Counted from the stretch's first letter, positions 8,702 through 20,073 are shown. The stretch: 32,837 bases of DNA from a bacterium (GCA_026394155.1 JAPKYT010000056.1:1-32837); one strand, 5' to 3'. The notes: generated by a model not told the origin, from the letters alone. Program-made: numbers and translations.

Positions 8702-9343
8702 GCCGCGAGCGGGTGCCCTCACCCCTCGCGGCTCGCACCGATTGCGTCGCGGGACGAATCTCCGGATTTGCCCCGCGATTTTCGTTTTCCTCTTCCGTAG
8801 CCGCGCACGGCAGTGCAGACTTGCGTCGAGATTCTGGACGCCCGCGCGCAAAGCCCAAAGAGCGCGCGGTGTCCAGAACGACATCCAAGACGAGACCCCC
8901 CTTACCCCCCTACTAAAGTAGGGGGGTAACTCCATAAGTTAGCCGCGTACGGCAGTGCGCTCCTACGTGCCGCAAAGAAACCCCCCACTGTCCCCCCTTA
9001 TTCTAAGGGGGGAAGGTACTCGCCGAGACCTTCCCTCCTTTGCCAAAAGGGGGGAATTGAAGGGGGGTTCTGTCCGGTAAGTGCAGGCGGCCGGAGGCCG
9101 CCGGTAGTAGAACAGAAAAACTACGGGCGGTCTCCGACCGTCCGTGAAGTCATCGTCTGTGTCATGAACCCCCAGCCGGGCGGCTGGGGGTAGTGTTTTC
9201 TCGCGGCGGCGCGTGTCTTCATGTGCCCCGCGAAGACCCACACCCCGGAGGGTGCGGGCTAGTAGAGAGAAATGGTTGCCGCCGTTGTGACTCTCCTGAG
9301 TCGCAATGGCGCCATTGCCGGTCGGGAGACCGACAACGGCGAG
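8702..9343. repeat. Dense hairpin-repeat pile-up downstream of the macB-like gene (D 8702, B 8797, E 8827, A 8892, B 8939, A pair 8971-9070, J 9200, H 9236, C inverted pair 9281-9340)
   Basis: Each module recurs elsewhere in the window; no convincing ORF. Confidence 0.75.
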
Positions 9344-9543
9344 AGAATGATATCGGAAAAAGAGAAAGGCGGAAGGAGTGTTTCATCCTTCCGCCTTCTG
9401 ATTTTCCAGATTCCTACGGGATCAGCGACCCCACTCGGCGGATGGGAGATCAAGATCGCACTGCCGTGCGCGGCTACGAGACCCCGAGGACACAGCAAGC
9501 TGTGTCGCTACAATCCGCCTCGGGATTCATCCCTCATCCCTTC

Positions 9544-11181
<1,638 letters not shown>

Positions 11182-11228
11182 CTATCGCACCTCGTTGCTT
11201 GCGTTGTTGAAACTGTTTTTCGATTCCG

Positions 11229-11311
11229 GAAGAGACCCCCCTTTTATCCCCCCGTAAACGGAGGGAAAACCGAAACCCGAGTCCCACACCACGGAGGGTG
11301 TGGGCTAGTAA
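11229..11311 (+). repeat. A-family and H-family hairpins in the groES-groEL intergenic region
   Basis: AGAGACCCCCCTTTTATCCCCCCGTAAACGGAGGG then CCCACACCACGGAGGGTGTGGGCTAGTA. Confidence 0.75.
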
Positions 11312-11360
11312 TTTAGGGGTGTGGATCAGTATTCGGAAGCAAGGGGAGTCCGCTCGGGTT

Positions 11361-11388
11361 TCATCCCTCATCCCTCCGCCCTCATCCC
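11361..11388 (-). repeat. Heptanucleotide tandem repeat (GGGATGA)n abutting the groES stop codon
   Basis: TCATCCC TCATCCC TCCGCCC TCATCCC; identical array at 11894-11921; two units at 9527-9540. Confidence 0.85.
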
Positions 11389-11685
11389 TTACTTCTGCAC
11401 GACGGCGAGAATGTCGCTGCGGCCGACGAGGAGATATTCTTCGTTGTCCATCTTGAATTCGGTGCCGCCGTAGCGGGCGTAGACCACGCGGTCACCGGCC
11501 TTGACGATGTCGGACAGCTTGCGCTGTTTGCGATCCGAAAACTCGATGTCGTCACCGAGGGCCATCACTTCCCCCATTTGGGGGCGTTCCTTGGCGGTGT
11601 CGGGGATGATGATGCCGCCGACTTTTCGCTCCTCTTCCTTGAGGGGCTTGATCAGAATTCGCTCGTCAACGGGACGGATTTTCAT
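11389..11685 (-). CDS. groES: Co-chaperonin GroES
   Basis: MKIRPVDERILIKPLKEEERKVGGIIIPDTAKERPQMGEVMALGDD... GDRVVYARYGGTEFK. Confidence 0.99.
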   Translation of the reverse strand: MKIRPVDERILIKPLKEEERKVGGIIIPDTAKERPQMGEVMALGDDIEFSDRKQRKLSDIVKAGDRVVYARYGGTEFKMDNEEYLLVGRSDILAVVQK

Positions 11686-11734
11686 TGGTCAACCTCCGGT
11701 TGTTCAGTATGTTAGGTTTCCTATGTGGCCACAA

Positions 11735-11761
11735 TCAGCACTCGCCGCCGGTGAGTGCTAA
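11735..11761 (-). promoter_or_regulatory. CIRCE operator (HrcA binding site)
   Basis: Minus strand reads TTAGCACTC-accggcggc-GAGTGCTGA, a one-mismatch match to TTAGCACTC-N9-GAGTGCTAA, upstream of groES. Confidence 0.95.
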
Positions 11762-11770
11762 ACGTTACAC

Positions 11771-11799
11771 AATATACGTGTGGACAGGTTCCCGGTCAA
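11771..11799 (-). promoter_or_regulatory. groES-groEL promoter, TTGACC-N17-TATATT
   Basis: Minus strand -35 TTGACC (11794-11799), 17-nt spacer, -10 TATATT (11771-11776), immediately upstream of CIRCE. Confidence 0.8.
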
Positions 11800-11893
11800 G
11801 CCACTATGCCATTTTGACATACTGATTATCATGGAAATACGCATAAGCATCTCGATTCTCGCAGCGAGTCCTCTCGTCTTGCACCCTCAGGTT

Positions 11894-11921
11894 TCATCCC
11901 TCATCCCTCCGCCCTCATCCC
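11894..11921 (+). repeat. Heptanucleotide tandem repeat, same four units as 11361-11388
   Basis: TCATCCC TCATCCC TCCGCCC TCATCCC. Confidence 0.85.
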
Positions 11922-11967
11922 TCTCTTCATTGCGTTTGTGACGAGGATTCGTTAAACTGCCAAGGTC

Positions 11968-13227
11968 ATGGCTGATAGCAAAATAGAGTTTGTCGCGCGC
12001 TCGTGCGACTGTTCGTGCCCCGATCCGCTGACATTTTTCGAACACGCCAGCGAACAGACATCATGCTCATTTTTCTGGAAGGGCCGGGACGACGAGGCGA
12101 TGTGGATGGGGTTCGGCTGCGTGGACAGCCTGAATTCCCTTGCGGAGTGCCGGGACGCTCTGAAGCGAATCGCACTCGACGACGCTCCTTTTGCAGCGCG
12201 CGGCTTTTGCGCCGTTCCTTTTGACTGCGATTTCCGGCCGGTCGCTCCGTGGGAATCCTTTCCGTCACGGCTGTTTATCGTGCCGCAGATTCAGGTGTGC
12301 TGGACGAACCAATCCGCGTCGCTTCTCTCTTTGCTGCCCGAGCCGGAAATCGAGACGTTGCGCAAGGCTCTGTCGAAGAGTCCGCCAGCCACGCCGCACC
12401 GCCTGTCCGTTCGAACCGTTTTGCAGACTCAGCACGGCGAATGGCGGCGCATGCTAAGCGCAATTCTGCCGGAACTGGAGCGGGGAGCGTTGCGAAAAGT
12501 GGTGCTGGCGCGCTCGGCCTCCGCGTTTGCCGACGAACCGATTCGCATGGGCGCGGTGCTGGCCGGACTGCTCGCGCAGGAAAGCTGTTCCGTCTTCGCA
12601 CTCCGCTCGGGCAACGACGTTTTTTTGGGAGCGTCACCGGAGCGGCTTTTTGCGCTGGACGGAGATAAGCTGACGACCGAAAGCCTTGCCGGAACGCGTC
12701 CCCGCGGGCGAACCGACCGCGAAGACCGGAAGCTGGCCGATGCGCTCTTAGAATCCGAGAAGGAACGGCGCGAGCACGACATTGTTCGCGAGTTCATCGC
12801 CTCGCGCCTCAATGCGCTCTGCGCGGCGCACGAAACGGATCAACCCGCCGTCCGCAAGCTGGCCACCGTGCAGCATCTCTATACCACCTTGCGCGGCACG
12901 CTTCGCGAAGGCGTGGGGCCCGATGAGGTGCTGAATGCGCTTCACCCGACACCGGCCGTGTGCGGCGATCCGCGCGACGCCGCAAGAGAACTGATCCGCC
13001 GGCTGGAAGCGACTCCACGCGGCTATTATGCGGGCGCGATCGGGTGGGTGGATGCAGGCCGGGCCGAGATGGCGGTGGCCATTCGCTGCGGACTTGTCAA
13101 AGGCAAGCGGGCGATTGTGTTCGCGGGCGCAGGCATCGTGGCCGGTTCGGATCCCGACGCGGAGTGGGAGGAGACCGAGAACAAGATGAGACCCTACTTG
13201 CAGGCGCTGGGCGGAGCGGACTCGTGA
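11968..13227 (+). CDS. menF: Isochorismate synthase
   Basis: Chorismate-binding motifs FLGASPERLF, LAGTRPRGRTDREDRKLADALLESEKERREHDIVREFI, HPTPAVCGDPRDAA, YYAGAIGWVDAGRAEMAVAIRCG; first gene of a men cluster. Confidence 0.93.
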   Translation: MADSKIEFVARSCDCSCPDPLTFFEHASEQTSCSFFWKGRDDEAMWMGFGCVDSLNSLAECRDALKRIALDDAPFAARGFCAVPFDCDFRPVAPWESFPSRLFIVPQIQVCWTNQSASLLSLLPEPEIETLRKALSKSPPATPHRLSVRTVLQTQHGEWRRMLSAILPELERGALRKVVLARSASAFADEPIRMGAVLAGLLAQESCSVFALRSGNDVFLGASPERLFALDGDKLTTESLAGTRPRGRTDREDRKLADALLESEKERREHDIVREFIASRLNALCAAHETDQPAVRKLATVQHLYTTLRGTLREGVGPDEVLNALHPTPAVCGDPRDAARELIRRLEATPRGYYAGAIGWVDAGRAEMAVAIRCGLVKGKRAIVFAGAGIVAGSDPDAEWEETENKMRPYLQALGGADS

Positions 13228-14957
13228 ATATCGTCAACGTCAATTTGCTGCAGGCGGCGGTTCTGCTGCGGCAACTGGTCGCGTGCGGCGCCAAGCGCGC
13301 GGTGATTTCGCCCGGCTCGCGCTCCACACCACTCGCGCTGACCGCGCACAACATGCCCGAGCTGCAAACGTACGTGCTCACCGATGAGCGCGCGGCGGGC
13401 TTCTTTGCACTCGGGCTTTCCAAGGCCGACGGCGCGCCCGCGATTCTCATCTGCACTTCGGGCACGGCGGCGGCCAATTATTTTCCCGCGATCATCGAGG
13501 CGGCTCAGTCCTGCGTGCCCCTGATCGCTCTCACCGCTGACCGCCCGGTGGCGCTGCGTGGACGCGGCGCGCCGCAGACCATCGAGCAAGTGCATCTCTA
13601 CGGCGGCTATCCGCGCTTCTTTGCCGACGTGCCGGAGGCGCGGCTCACGCTCGATCACATGCGATGCGTGCGCACGCTCTCATCGCAGGCGTATGCGGCG
13701 GCGATGTCCGTTCCGGCCGGGCCCGCGCATCTGAACGTGCCTATGGACGAGCCGATCGCGCCGATTCCGGAGCATCGAGACGAGGCCGAAGAGATTTGGC
13801 GGCAGATTGTGCTGGAGAGCGACATGCCTTTTCATCTGCAAACGTCGCAGCCGCCTGCGCAAGACACCGTGACCACCGCTTTGAAGCGCGTGAGCGCGGC
13901 TTTGTGCGGACTGATCGTCGCCGGACCCGACGCTGCGCGCACAGAGGACGAAGCTCAGGCGATTCATTTTCTCAGCCGCCGCTTGGGCTGGCCTGTGTTG
14001 GCCGACGTCACGAGCGGTTTGCGCTTTTTCGGCGAGCCGGTTCTGCCGTTTTATGATGTGTTTCTGCGCGAAGATTCGCTGGCCGCGCTTGCGCCGGATG
14101 TGGTGTTGGCTTTCGGCGCGCATCCGGTTTCGAATGCTTTGAATGCGTATCTCGACCGGCATCGCGTCGCTCACACCTTGCGCGTGCAACCGGATGCGCG
14201 GGGACGCGATCCCAATGCGCGCGCCCAAGAAACCGTGGTCGCCGATGTGGCCGCTTTCTGTCACGCGCTTTCCGCTCTGCTGCCCGTGTCGCGTGATTCC
14301 CTGCTTTACGAGCCATTCCGCGCGGCCTCGACGCGCCTTCGCGCTGCGCTGAACGCGGCCGATCCCGTGCTGTGTGAGGCGCATTTCGTCCGCGCCGCCG
14401 TGCGCTCGATGCCCGCGGATGCGAACGTCATTCTCGCCAACAGCCTTTCCGTTCGCTATGCGGATGCGCTTTGCGCCGCGGAAGGACAGGCGCATCGAGT
14501 GTTCGGCATGCGCGGAGCGAGCGGGATTGACGGCACGATCTCGCATGCTATGGGAATCGCCGCCGCCTCGCAGGTGCCCTCGCTTTTAGTGTGCGGCGAT
14601 CTGGCGTTTCTACATGATCTGAACGCTTTGGCCGCGGCGCGCTTGGCTGCCAACTTGACGATTTTGCTTCTCAACAATGACGGCGGCGGCATTTTCCACT
14701 TCTTGCCGCTGCACGGATGCGAAAACCGCGAGGTTTTCGAGGCGATCCACGGCACGCCGCATGGCTTGAATCTCGCGGCGGCGGCGGATCTCTTTGATGT
14801 GGAGTGGATGACCGCGCGATTCCCCGCTGATTTGCGCTCCCTGTTCGACCGTTCAAGGTCTCGATTGCGCGTGATCGAAGTGCGGACGTCGCGCGAAACG
14901 AATGCGCGGGCGCATGCCGCCCTGCTCAAACGTCTGCAGAAGGCTGCCGTGTCATGA
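13224..14957 (+). CDS. menD: SEPHCHC synthase (2-succinyl-5-enolpyruvyl-6-hydroxy-3-cyclohexene-1-carboxylate synthase); true start GTG 13224
   Basis: VISPGSRSTPLALTAHN, LTDERAAGFFALGLSKADGAPAILICTSGTAAANYFPAIIEA, NNDGGGIFHFLP; GTGA overlap with the menF stop. Confidence 0.95.
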   Translation: MNIVNVNLLQAAVLLRQLVACGAKRAVISPGSRSTPLALTAHNMPELQTYVLTDERAAGFFALGLSKADGAPAILICTSGTAAANYFPAIIEAAQSCVPLIALTADRPVALRGRGAPQTIEQVHLYGGYPRFFADVPEARLTLDHMRCVRTLSSQAYAAAMSVPAGPAHLNVPMDEPIAPIPEHRDEAEEIWRQIVLESDMPFHLQTSQPPAQDTVTTALKRVSAALCGLIVAGPDAARTEDEAQAIHFLSRRLGWPVLADVTSGLRFFGEPVLPFYDVFLREDSLAALAPDVVLAFGAHPVSNALNAYLDRHRVAHTLRVQPDARGRDPNARAQETVVADVAAFCHALSALLPVSRDSLLYEPFRAASTRLRAALNAADPVLCEAHFVRAAVRSMPADANVILANSLSVRYADALCAAEGQAHRVFGMRGASGIDGTISHAMGIAAASQVPSLLVCGDLAFLHDLNALAAARLAANLTILLLNNDGGGIFHFLPLHGCENREVFEAIHGTPHGLNLAAAADLFDVEWMTARFPADLRSLFDRSRSRLRVIEVRTSRETNARAHAALLKRLQKAAVS

Positions 14958-15784
14958 GGCACGCAAGCCCCGGCGGCATCGAGTGGAACTGCGAATGGCG
15001 CGGCCGCGAGTCCAAGCCGCTGCTGGCTCTGGTGCACGGCTTTGCGGGTTCTCTGAAAAGCTGGGACGATTTGACGCGGCATCTTGAGCAGCACTTTCGC
15101 TTGCTGCTTGTGGACCTCCCCGGACATGGTGGCACGCCGGTACCCGAGACAGCGATGACGCTCCGGGAACTCGGCACAACGTTAGGCGAATTTGTGCGCT
15201 CCGTCGCCGATGGAGCTGCGATGATGTGCGGCTACAGCATGGGCGGGCGCGTCACGTTGCACACGGCTCTCTTTTCACCCGAAGCGGTGTCTGCGCTTGT
15301 CCTCATGGGAGCCTCACCCGGAATTGAGGATGCGCGCGAACGCAAGGAGCGGCAGGCGAGCGATCAGGCGCTGGCGGAGAAGATTCTCGCCAACGGTATC
15401 GAACGGTTTGCGGACTATTGGGGATCATTGCCCTTGTTCGCATCACAGAACATGCTGCCGCCGGACATGCAAGCCGAACTGCGCGCGTCGCGTCTGGCCT
15501 GTGACCCGCAAGGGCTTGCGTACTGCCTCAAGAACTTCGGCACGGGCGAGCAGGAATTTCTCGCACGTAAACTGCATCGTCTTTCCTGTCCGGTTCTGCT
15601 GATGGCGGGCGCGCTCGACGAGAATTTTTCGCGCCTCAATCATCACATGGCGGCATCCATCGGCACACCGGCGGTTCGCGTGGTGGAGATTCCCAGAGCC
15701 GGGCACGCCGCGCACATTGAGAACCCCAAAGCTGTGGCGCGCGAGATCCTTTCATTTTCAGAAAACCTCAGGATAGAATCATGA
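14954..15784 (+). CDS. menH: SHCHC synthase, alpha/beta hydrolase
   Basis: [52 protein letters not shown] overlap with menD. Confidence 0.9.
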   Translation: MRHASPGGIEWNCEWRGRESKPLLALVHGFAGSLKSWDDLTRHLEQHFRLLLVDLPGHGGTPVPETAMTLRELGTTLGEFVRSVADGAAMMCGYSMGGRVTLHTALFSPEAVSALVLMGASPGIEDARERKERQASDQALAEKILANGIERFADYWGSLPLFASQNMLPPDMQAELRASRLACDPQGLAYCLKNFGTGEQEFLARKLHRLSCPVLLMAGALDENFSRLNHHMAASIGTPAVRVVEIPRAGHAAHIENPKAVAREILSFSENLRIES

Positions 15785-16602
15785 AATCATTCCCGTGGAA
15801 GTCCGCCGGAGAGTTTGCGGACATCTTGTACGAGAAGTGGAACGGCATCGCCAAAATCACCATCAACCGCCCCAAAGTGCGCAATGCTTTCCGGCCGCAA
15901 ACCATCGCCGACATGCAATGTGCGTTCTTGGATGCGCGCGAGGATCCGGAGATCGGCGTGGTGATTCTTACCGGCGCGGGAACGGCAGCGTTTTGTTCGG
16001 GCGGCGATCAGAAAATTCGCGGCGATCAGGGCTACGTGGGCGAGGACAAGGTGCCGCGCTTGAACGTGCTCGATCTGCAAAGGCAAATCCGCAGCCTGCC
16101 GAAAGTGGTGATTGCGATGGTGGCGGGTTATGCGATTGGCGGCGGGCACGTGCTGCACGTGGTGTGCGACCTCACCATTGCCGCCGACAACGCACGGTTT
16201 GGTCAAACCGGGCCGAAGGTCGGATCATTCGACGGCGGTTTCGGCGCGGGCTATCTGGCGCGCATTGTCGGTCACAAAAAGGCCAAGGAGATCTGGTTCT
16301 TGGGTCGTCACTACAGCGCAGAGGACGCTCTGGCGATGGGATTGGTGAACGCCGTCGTGCCGCTTGCGAAATTGGAGGAGACGACCGTGCAGTGGTGCCG
16401 CGAGATAATGGAAAAATCTCCGATGGCGATTCGCTGCTTGAAGGCGGCCTTCAACGCGGAAACCGACGGCGAGGCGGGGATTCAAGAGCTGGCCGGCAAC
16501 ACGACTCTCCTTTATTACATGACCGAAGAAGCGCAGGAAGGCCGCGAAGCGTTCAAACAAAAACGCAAGCCGGATTTTAAGAAGTTCAAGCGAGTGCCGT
16601 GA
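15781..16602 (+). CDS. menB: 1,4-dihydroxy-2-naphthoyl-CoA synthase
   Basis: [89 protein letters not shown] are MenB signatures. Confidence 0.97.
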   Translation: MKSFPWKSAGEFADILYEKWNGIAKITINRPKVRNAFRPQTIADMQCAFLDAREDPEIGVVILTGAGTAAFCSGGDQKIRGDQGYVGEDKVPRLNVLDLQRQIRSLPKVVIAMVAGYAIGGGHVLHVVCDLTIAADNARFGQTGPKVGSFDGGFGAGYLARIVGHKKAKEIWFLGRHYSAEDALAMGLVNAVVPLAKLEETTVQWCREIMEKSPMAIRCLKAAFNAETDGEAGIQELAGNTTLLYYMTEEAQEGREAFKQKRKPDFKKFKRVP

Positions 16603-16610
16603 AAAACAAA

Positions 16611-16638
16611 AGCTGAAAGCTGAAAGCTGAAAGCTGAA
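16611..16638 (+). repeat. Heptanucleotide tandem repeat (AGCTGAA)x4
   Basis: Direct reading, immediately downstream of menB. Confidence 0.9.
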
Positions 16639-16676
16639 AGGGGAGCCGGCAGGTAGTGCCGCACGGCAGTGCGCTC

Positions 16677-16720
16677 CAGAGACCCCCTTTTGTCCCCCTA
16701 CTGAAGTAGGGGGAGAGAGA
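16677..16720 (+). repeat. A-family hairpin, near-identical direct copy of 16870-16913
   Basis: CAGAGACCCCCTTTTGTCCCCCTACTGAAGTAGGGGGAGAGAGA. Confidence 0.8.
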
Positions 16721-16840
16721 CTGTCCATGAAAGAGAACCAAGCGGGGCAGGCGAAGAACGAAGACGCGTGCCACCGCGAGTGAAGACCTTAACCCGGCTC
16801 GGCGCACCTGGCGGTGTTCGCGTTGCTCGGACTCGGGTTC

Positions 16841-16868
16841 CATCGTTCATCATTCATCGTTCATCATT
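16841..16868 (+). repeat. Heptanucleotide tandem repeat CATCGTT/CATCATT alternating x4
   Basis: CATCGTT CATCATT CATCGTT CATCATT. Confidence 0.9.
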
Positions 16869-16869
16869 T

Positions 16870-16948
16870 CAGAGACCCCCTTTTGTCCCCCCACTGAAGT
16901 AGGGGGAGAGAGATCTTCGCCGTTGTCGGTCTACAGACCGGCAATGGC
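16870..16948 (+). repeat. A-family hairpin (16870-16913) followed by C-family hairpin (16919-16948)
   Basis: CAGAGACCCCCTTTTGTCCCCCCACTGAAGTAGGGGGAGAGAGA; GCCGTTGTCGGTC-TACA-GACCGGCAATGGC. Confidence 0.8.
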
Positions 16949-17006
16949 CCAGAGATGAACTGTCGGTAAAGAAAATCGAAAAACGGTTAAGCCAACGGAA
17001 AGCAGC

Positions 17007-19094
17007 GTGACGCTTTGTGACGAGTGCCTCGCGTTTTTGCGGCGCGGACTGAATGACAAGACCGCGTCCTTTCGCGACGGACAATGGGAGGCCATTGCCG
17101 GCGTGGTGGAGAAGCGCGCAAAGCTCTTAGTCGTGCAGCGCACCGGCTGGGGTAAGAGCATGGTCTACTTCGTGGCCACGCGCGTGCTGCGCGACCGCTC
17201 CGCCGGACCGACGCTGCTCATTTCGCCGCTGCTCGCTCTCATGCGCAATCAGATTCTGGCCGCCGAGCGACTGCAACTTCGCGCCGCCACCATCAACTCG
17301 AGCAATCCTGAAGACTGGCCCGAGGTGATGAACAGCCTGAATCGAAACGAAGTGGATTTGTTGATGGTGTCCCCGGAACGGCTCGCCAATGAGCAGTTCA
17401 GCCGCGATGTCCTACCGGGTCTCATCCGCCGCACCGGCTTGCTGGTCATTGACGAAGCTCACTGCATTTCCGACTGGGGACATGACTTTCGTCCGGATTA
17501 CCGGCGCATCGTCAAGATCGTGAAGTCGTTGCCGCCGGGCATTCCCGTTCTGGCCACGACGGCCACCGCCAACGACCGGGTGATCGAGGACATCGTCGCG
17601 CAACTTGGCAAAGAGTTAGTGGTGTCGCACGGGCATCTGGCCCGAGACTCGCTCCGCCTGCAGGTCATTCGCCTTCCCGGTCAGGCCGCGCGCATGGCGT
17701 GGCTGGCGGATACGCTTCCTTATCTGAGCGGCAGCGGCATCGTTTACACGCTGACCGTGCGCGACGCGAAGCATGTGGCGGAGTGGTTGCGAACGCGCGG
17801 CGTCAACGCACATGCCTATTACGGCGAGTTGGAAACCGCGCGGCGCGAAGAGTTAGAAACGCAGCTGCTCGACAACCGGGTCAAAGCGCTGGTGGCGACG
17901 TCGGCGCTGGGCATGGGCTACGACAAGCCCGATCTGACTTTCGTTATTCACTTCCAGCGGCCGGCCTCGGTGGTGCATTACTATCAGCAGGTGGGACGAG
18001 CGGGGCGCGCGGTGGAGAACGCCTACGGCATTCTCCTCTGCGGCGAAGAGGATGACGAAATCGCCGAATATTTCATGCGCACCGCTTTGCCGCCGCGCGA
18101 GCACGTGGACATGCTTCTGGCCGCGCTGGCCGTCGAGAAGGATGGTGCAAGCATGCGAACTCTCGAACGGCGGCTCAATCTCTCGTACACCCAAATTCAG
18201 AAGGTACTCACTTTGTTGGCGGTCGAAGAGCCGCCGGTGGTGGTGAAGAAGGACGCGCAGTGGATTCTCAAGCGCCGTGACTACGTGGCGAACTCAGAGT
18301 TGTGGGACCGGCTGTTAGCGATCAGACGGCGCGAGCAGGAGCGCATGCAGACGTATATGACCACGCGCGAGTGCCTGATGATGTTTCTGCGCTCGGAGCT
18401 TGACGATCCCGCCGCGACTCCCTGCGGCAAGTGCGCGAATTGCACGAGCCAGCCGGTGCTGGCGGAGAGCTATTCCATGAAAGAGGCGACGGCGGCCGTG
18501 CAATTCCTGCGACATTGCGAGGAGCCCATCGAGGCGCGAAAAATCTGGCCGCAGGATGCGCTGGCCGCCCATGAATGGAAGGGCAAGATTGCTCCCGAGC
18601 TTCTCGCCGAGGATGGACGGGTGTTGTGTCGCTGGGGAGATGCGGGCTGGGGCGAGATGGTGGCACGAGACAAGATATTCGGCGCAAAGTTCGACGAGGC
18701 TCTGGTGGACGGCGCGGCCGCCATGATCCGTGATCGCTGGAAGCCGCGGCCTTTTCCGGAATGGGTGACCTGCGTGCCGTCGCTTCGTCGCGCCGAATTA
18801 GTGCCGGATTTCGCCGCACGTCTCGCGGGAAAGTTGAGCCTTCCCTTTGTGGACTGTGTGCGGAAGATGCGCGAGAATCCGCCGCAAAAAGCCATGCAGA
18901 ACAGCTATCAGCAATCGCGCAATCTGGCCGGCGTGTTCGGCGTTGACCCGGCCAAGGTTCGCTCGTCGCCGCTCCTTTTGGTAGATGACATGGTGGACTC
19001 GGGTTGGACGTTTACCGTTATTGCCGCGCTGCTGCGTCAGGCCGGAAGCGGTGCTGTTTTCCCGCTGGCTCTGGCGCGTTCCACATCCAAGTAA
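17007..19094 (+). CDS. RecQ-family ATP-dependent DNA helicase fused to a C-terminal ComF-like phosphoribosyltransferase domain (GTG start)
   Basis: TGWGKSMVY, LLVIDEAHCISDWGHDFRPDYRR, HFQRPASVVHYYQQVGRAGRA; Zn cluster C-x17-CGKCANC; C-terminal PRPP-binding motif LLLVDDMVDSGWT. No HRDC domain recognised. Confidence 0.92.
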   Translation: MTLCDECLAFLRRGLNDKTASFRDGQWEAIAGVVEKRAKLLVVQRTGWGKSMVYFVATRVLRDRSAGPTLLISPLLALMRNQILAAERLQLRAATINSSNPEDWPEVMNSLNRNEVDLLMVSPERLANEQFSRDVLPGLIRRTGLLVIDEAHCISDWGHDFRPDYRRIVKIVKSLPPGIPVLATTATANDRVIEDIVAQLGKELVVSHGHLARDSLRLQVIRLPGQAARMAWLADTLPYLSGSGIVYTLTVRDAKHVAEWLRTRGVNAHAYYGELETARREELETQLLDNRVKALVATSALGMGYDKPDLTFVIHFQRPASVVHYYQQVGRAGRAVENAYGILLCGEEDDEIAEYFMRTALPPREHVDMLLAALAVEKDGASMRTLERRLNLSYTQIQKVLTLLAVEEPPVVVKKDAQWILKRRDYVANSELWDRLLAIRRREQERMQTYMTTRECLMMFLRSELDDPAATPCGKCANCTSQPVLAESYSMKEATAAVQFLRHCEEPIEARKIWPQDALAAHEWKGKIAPELLAEDGRVLCRWGDAGWGEMVARDKIFGAKFDEALVDGAAAMIRDRWKPRPFPEWVTCVPSLRRAELVPDFAARLAGKLSLPFVDCVRKMRENPPQKAMQNSYQQSRNLAGVFGVDPAKVRSSPLLLVDDMVDSGWTFTVIAALLRQAGSGAVFPLALARSTSK

Positions 19095-19098
19095 GATC

Positions 19099-20073
19099 GT
19101 GAGAGCATCTGTGATAAACGATTCTACGCGCGCATCCCTGCTGCTGTGTGCAGTGCTTGCGGGTGACAAACAACTTCCGCTTGCTCCCCTCTCAACGGGG
19201 GAGTATCATCGCTTGCTGGTGGCTCTCAAAGCAATCGAGAGTGAGGTTGCGTCGCTCATCGGCGAGGGTGGTCTGCCGACTCTCGAAGGACTGGCCGCGG
19301 CCGGTTGGGATCGCGAAAGGCTCTCCTTGCTTCTGGCGCGCGAGGCGGAGTTGGACAGAGCCATCGAGCTTTGGGCGCAGATCGAATTGAAAGTCATTTG
19401 TTGCCTTGACGAAGAGTACCCCGCTCGCTTGCGCGAGCGCCTGCGCACAGCGGCTCCTCCGGTGCTTTTCGTCGTGGGGAGCGGTGAGCTTCTGGCGCGC
19501 GGAGGATTAGCCATTGTCGGTTCGCGGAACACGGATGAAGCAGCTTTGAAATTTACCGCTGAGCTGGCAAGTCTTTGCGCGGAGCAGGACGTGACCGTGA
19601 TTTCAGGCGGCGCGCGCGGCGTGGATCAGACGGCGATGCTGGCTACTCTCGAAGCGAACGGCTCTGCCCTCGGAATCTTGGCGGATAGTCTGGCCCGCGA
19701 AGCCGTCTCGGAGAAATACGCGGTGCACCTTGACCGCGGTCATGTGACGCTTGCCTCATCGTGTTCGCCCGAGGCTCCGTTCTCGGTGGGAAACGCGATG
19801 AGCCGCAACAAGCTCATCTACGCGCTGTCGGACGCCGCCTTGGTGGTGAGTGCGGAAGCGCAGACCGGTGGCACGTGGCACGGCGCGGTGGAGAATCTAA
19901 AGCAAAAGTGGACGCCTTTGATTGTGCGGCGTGACGATTCGACGCCTCGCGGCAACGATCTTCTCATCCGGCGCGGCGGCATCGCCTTCGATCCGGAGGA
20001 ACTCAACTCGAAGTTGGACATTCGCGCGTGGTTTGCGGCGCGTCCCGACGCTGGCGGATTGTCGCTGTTTTAA
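19099..20073 (+). CDS. DprA/Smf-like (SLOG/Rossmann) DNA-processing-type protein; GTG start at 19099 or 19111
   Basis: GLAIVGSRNTDEAALKFTAELASLCAEQDVTVISGGARGVDQTAMLATLEANGSALGILAD..., NAMSRNKLIYALSDAALVVSAEAQTGGTWHGAVE; starts 4 nt after the RecQ-PRT stop. Confidence 0.88.
   Translation: MRASVINDSTRASLLLCAVLAGDKQLPLAPLSTGEYHRLLVALKAIESEVASLIGEGGLPTLEGLAAAGWDRERLSLLLAREAELDRAIELWAQIELKVICCLDEEYPARLRERLRTAAPPVLFVVGSGELLARGGLAIVGSRNTDEAALKFTAELASLCAEQDVTVISGGARGVDQTAMLATLEANGSALGILADSLAREAVSEKYAVHLDRGHVTLASSCSPEAPFSVGNAMSRNKLIYALSDAALVVSAEAQTGGTWHGAVENLKQKWTPLIVRRDDSTPRGNDLLIRRGGIAFDPEELNSKLDIRAWFAARPDAGGLSLF

Noticed and set aside
11361-11921. Possible CRISPR array
   Set aside because: Repeats are 7-nt tandem units without spacers; no cas genes in the window.
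12960-13223. N-terminal extension of the menD ORF
   Set aside because: Overlaps menF in another frame; MenD homology begins at GTG 13224 with a GTGA stop-start overlap.
19099-20073. Housekeeping competence dprA
   Set aside because: The NRxI-type region and C-terminus diverge from canonical DprA and the gene is coupled to RecQ-PRT, so I call it DprA-like rather than dprA.
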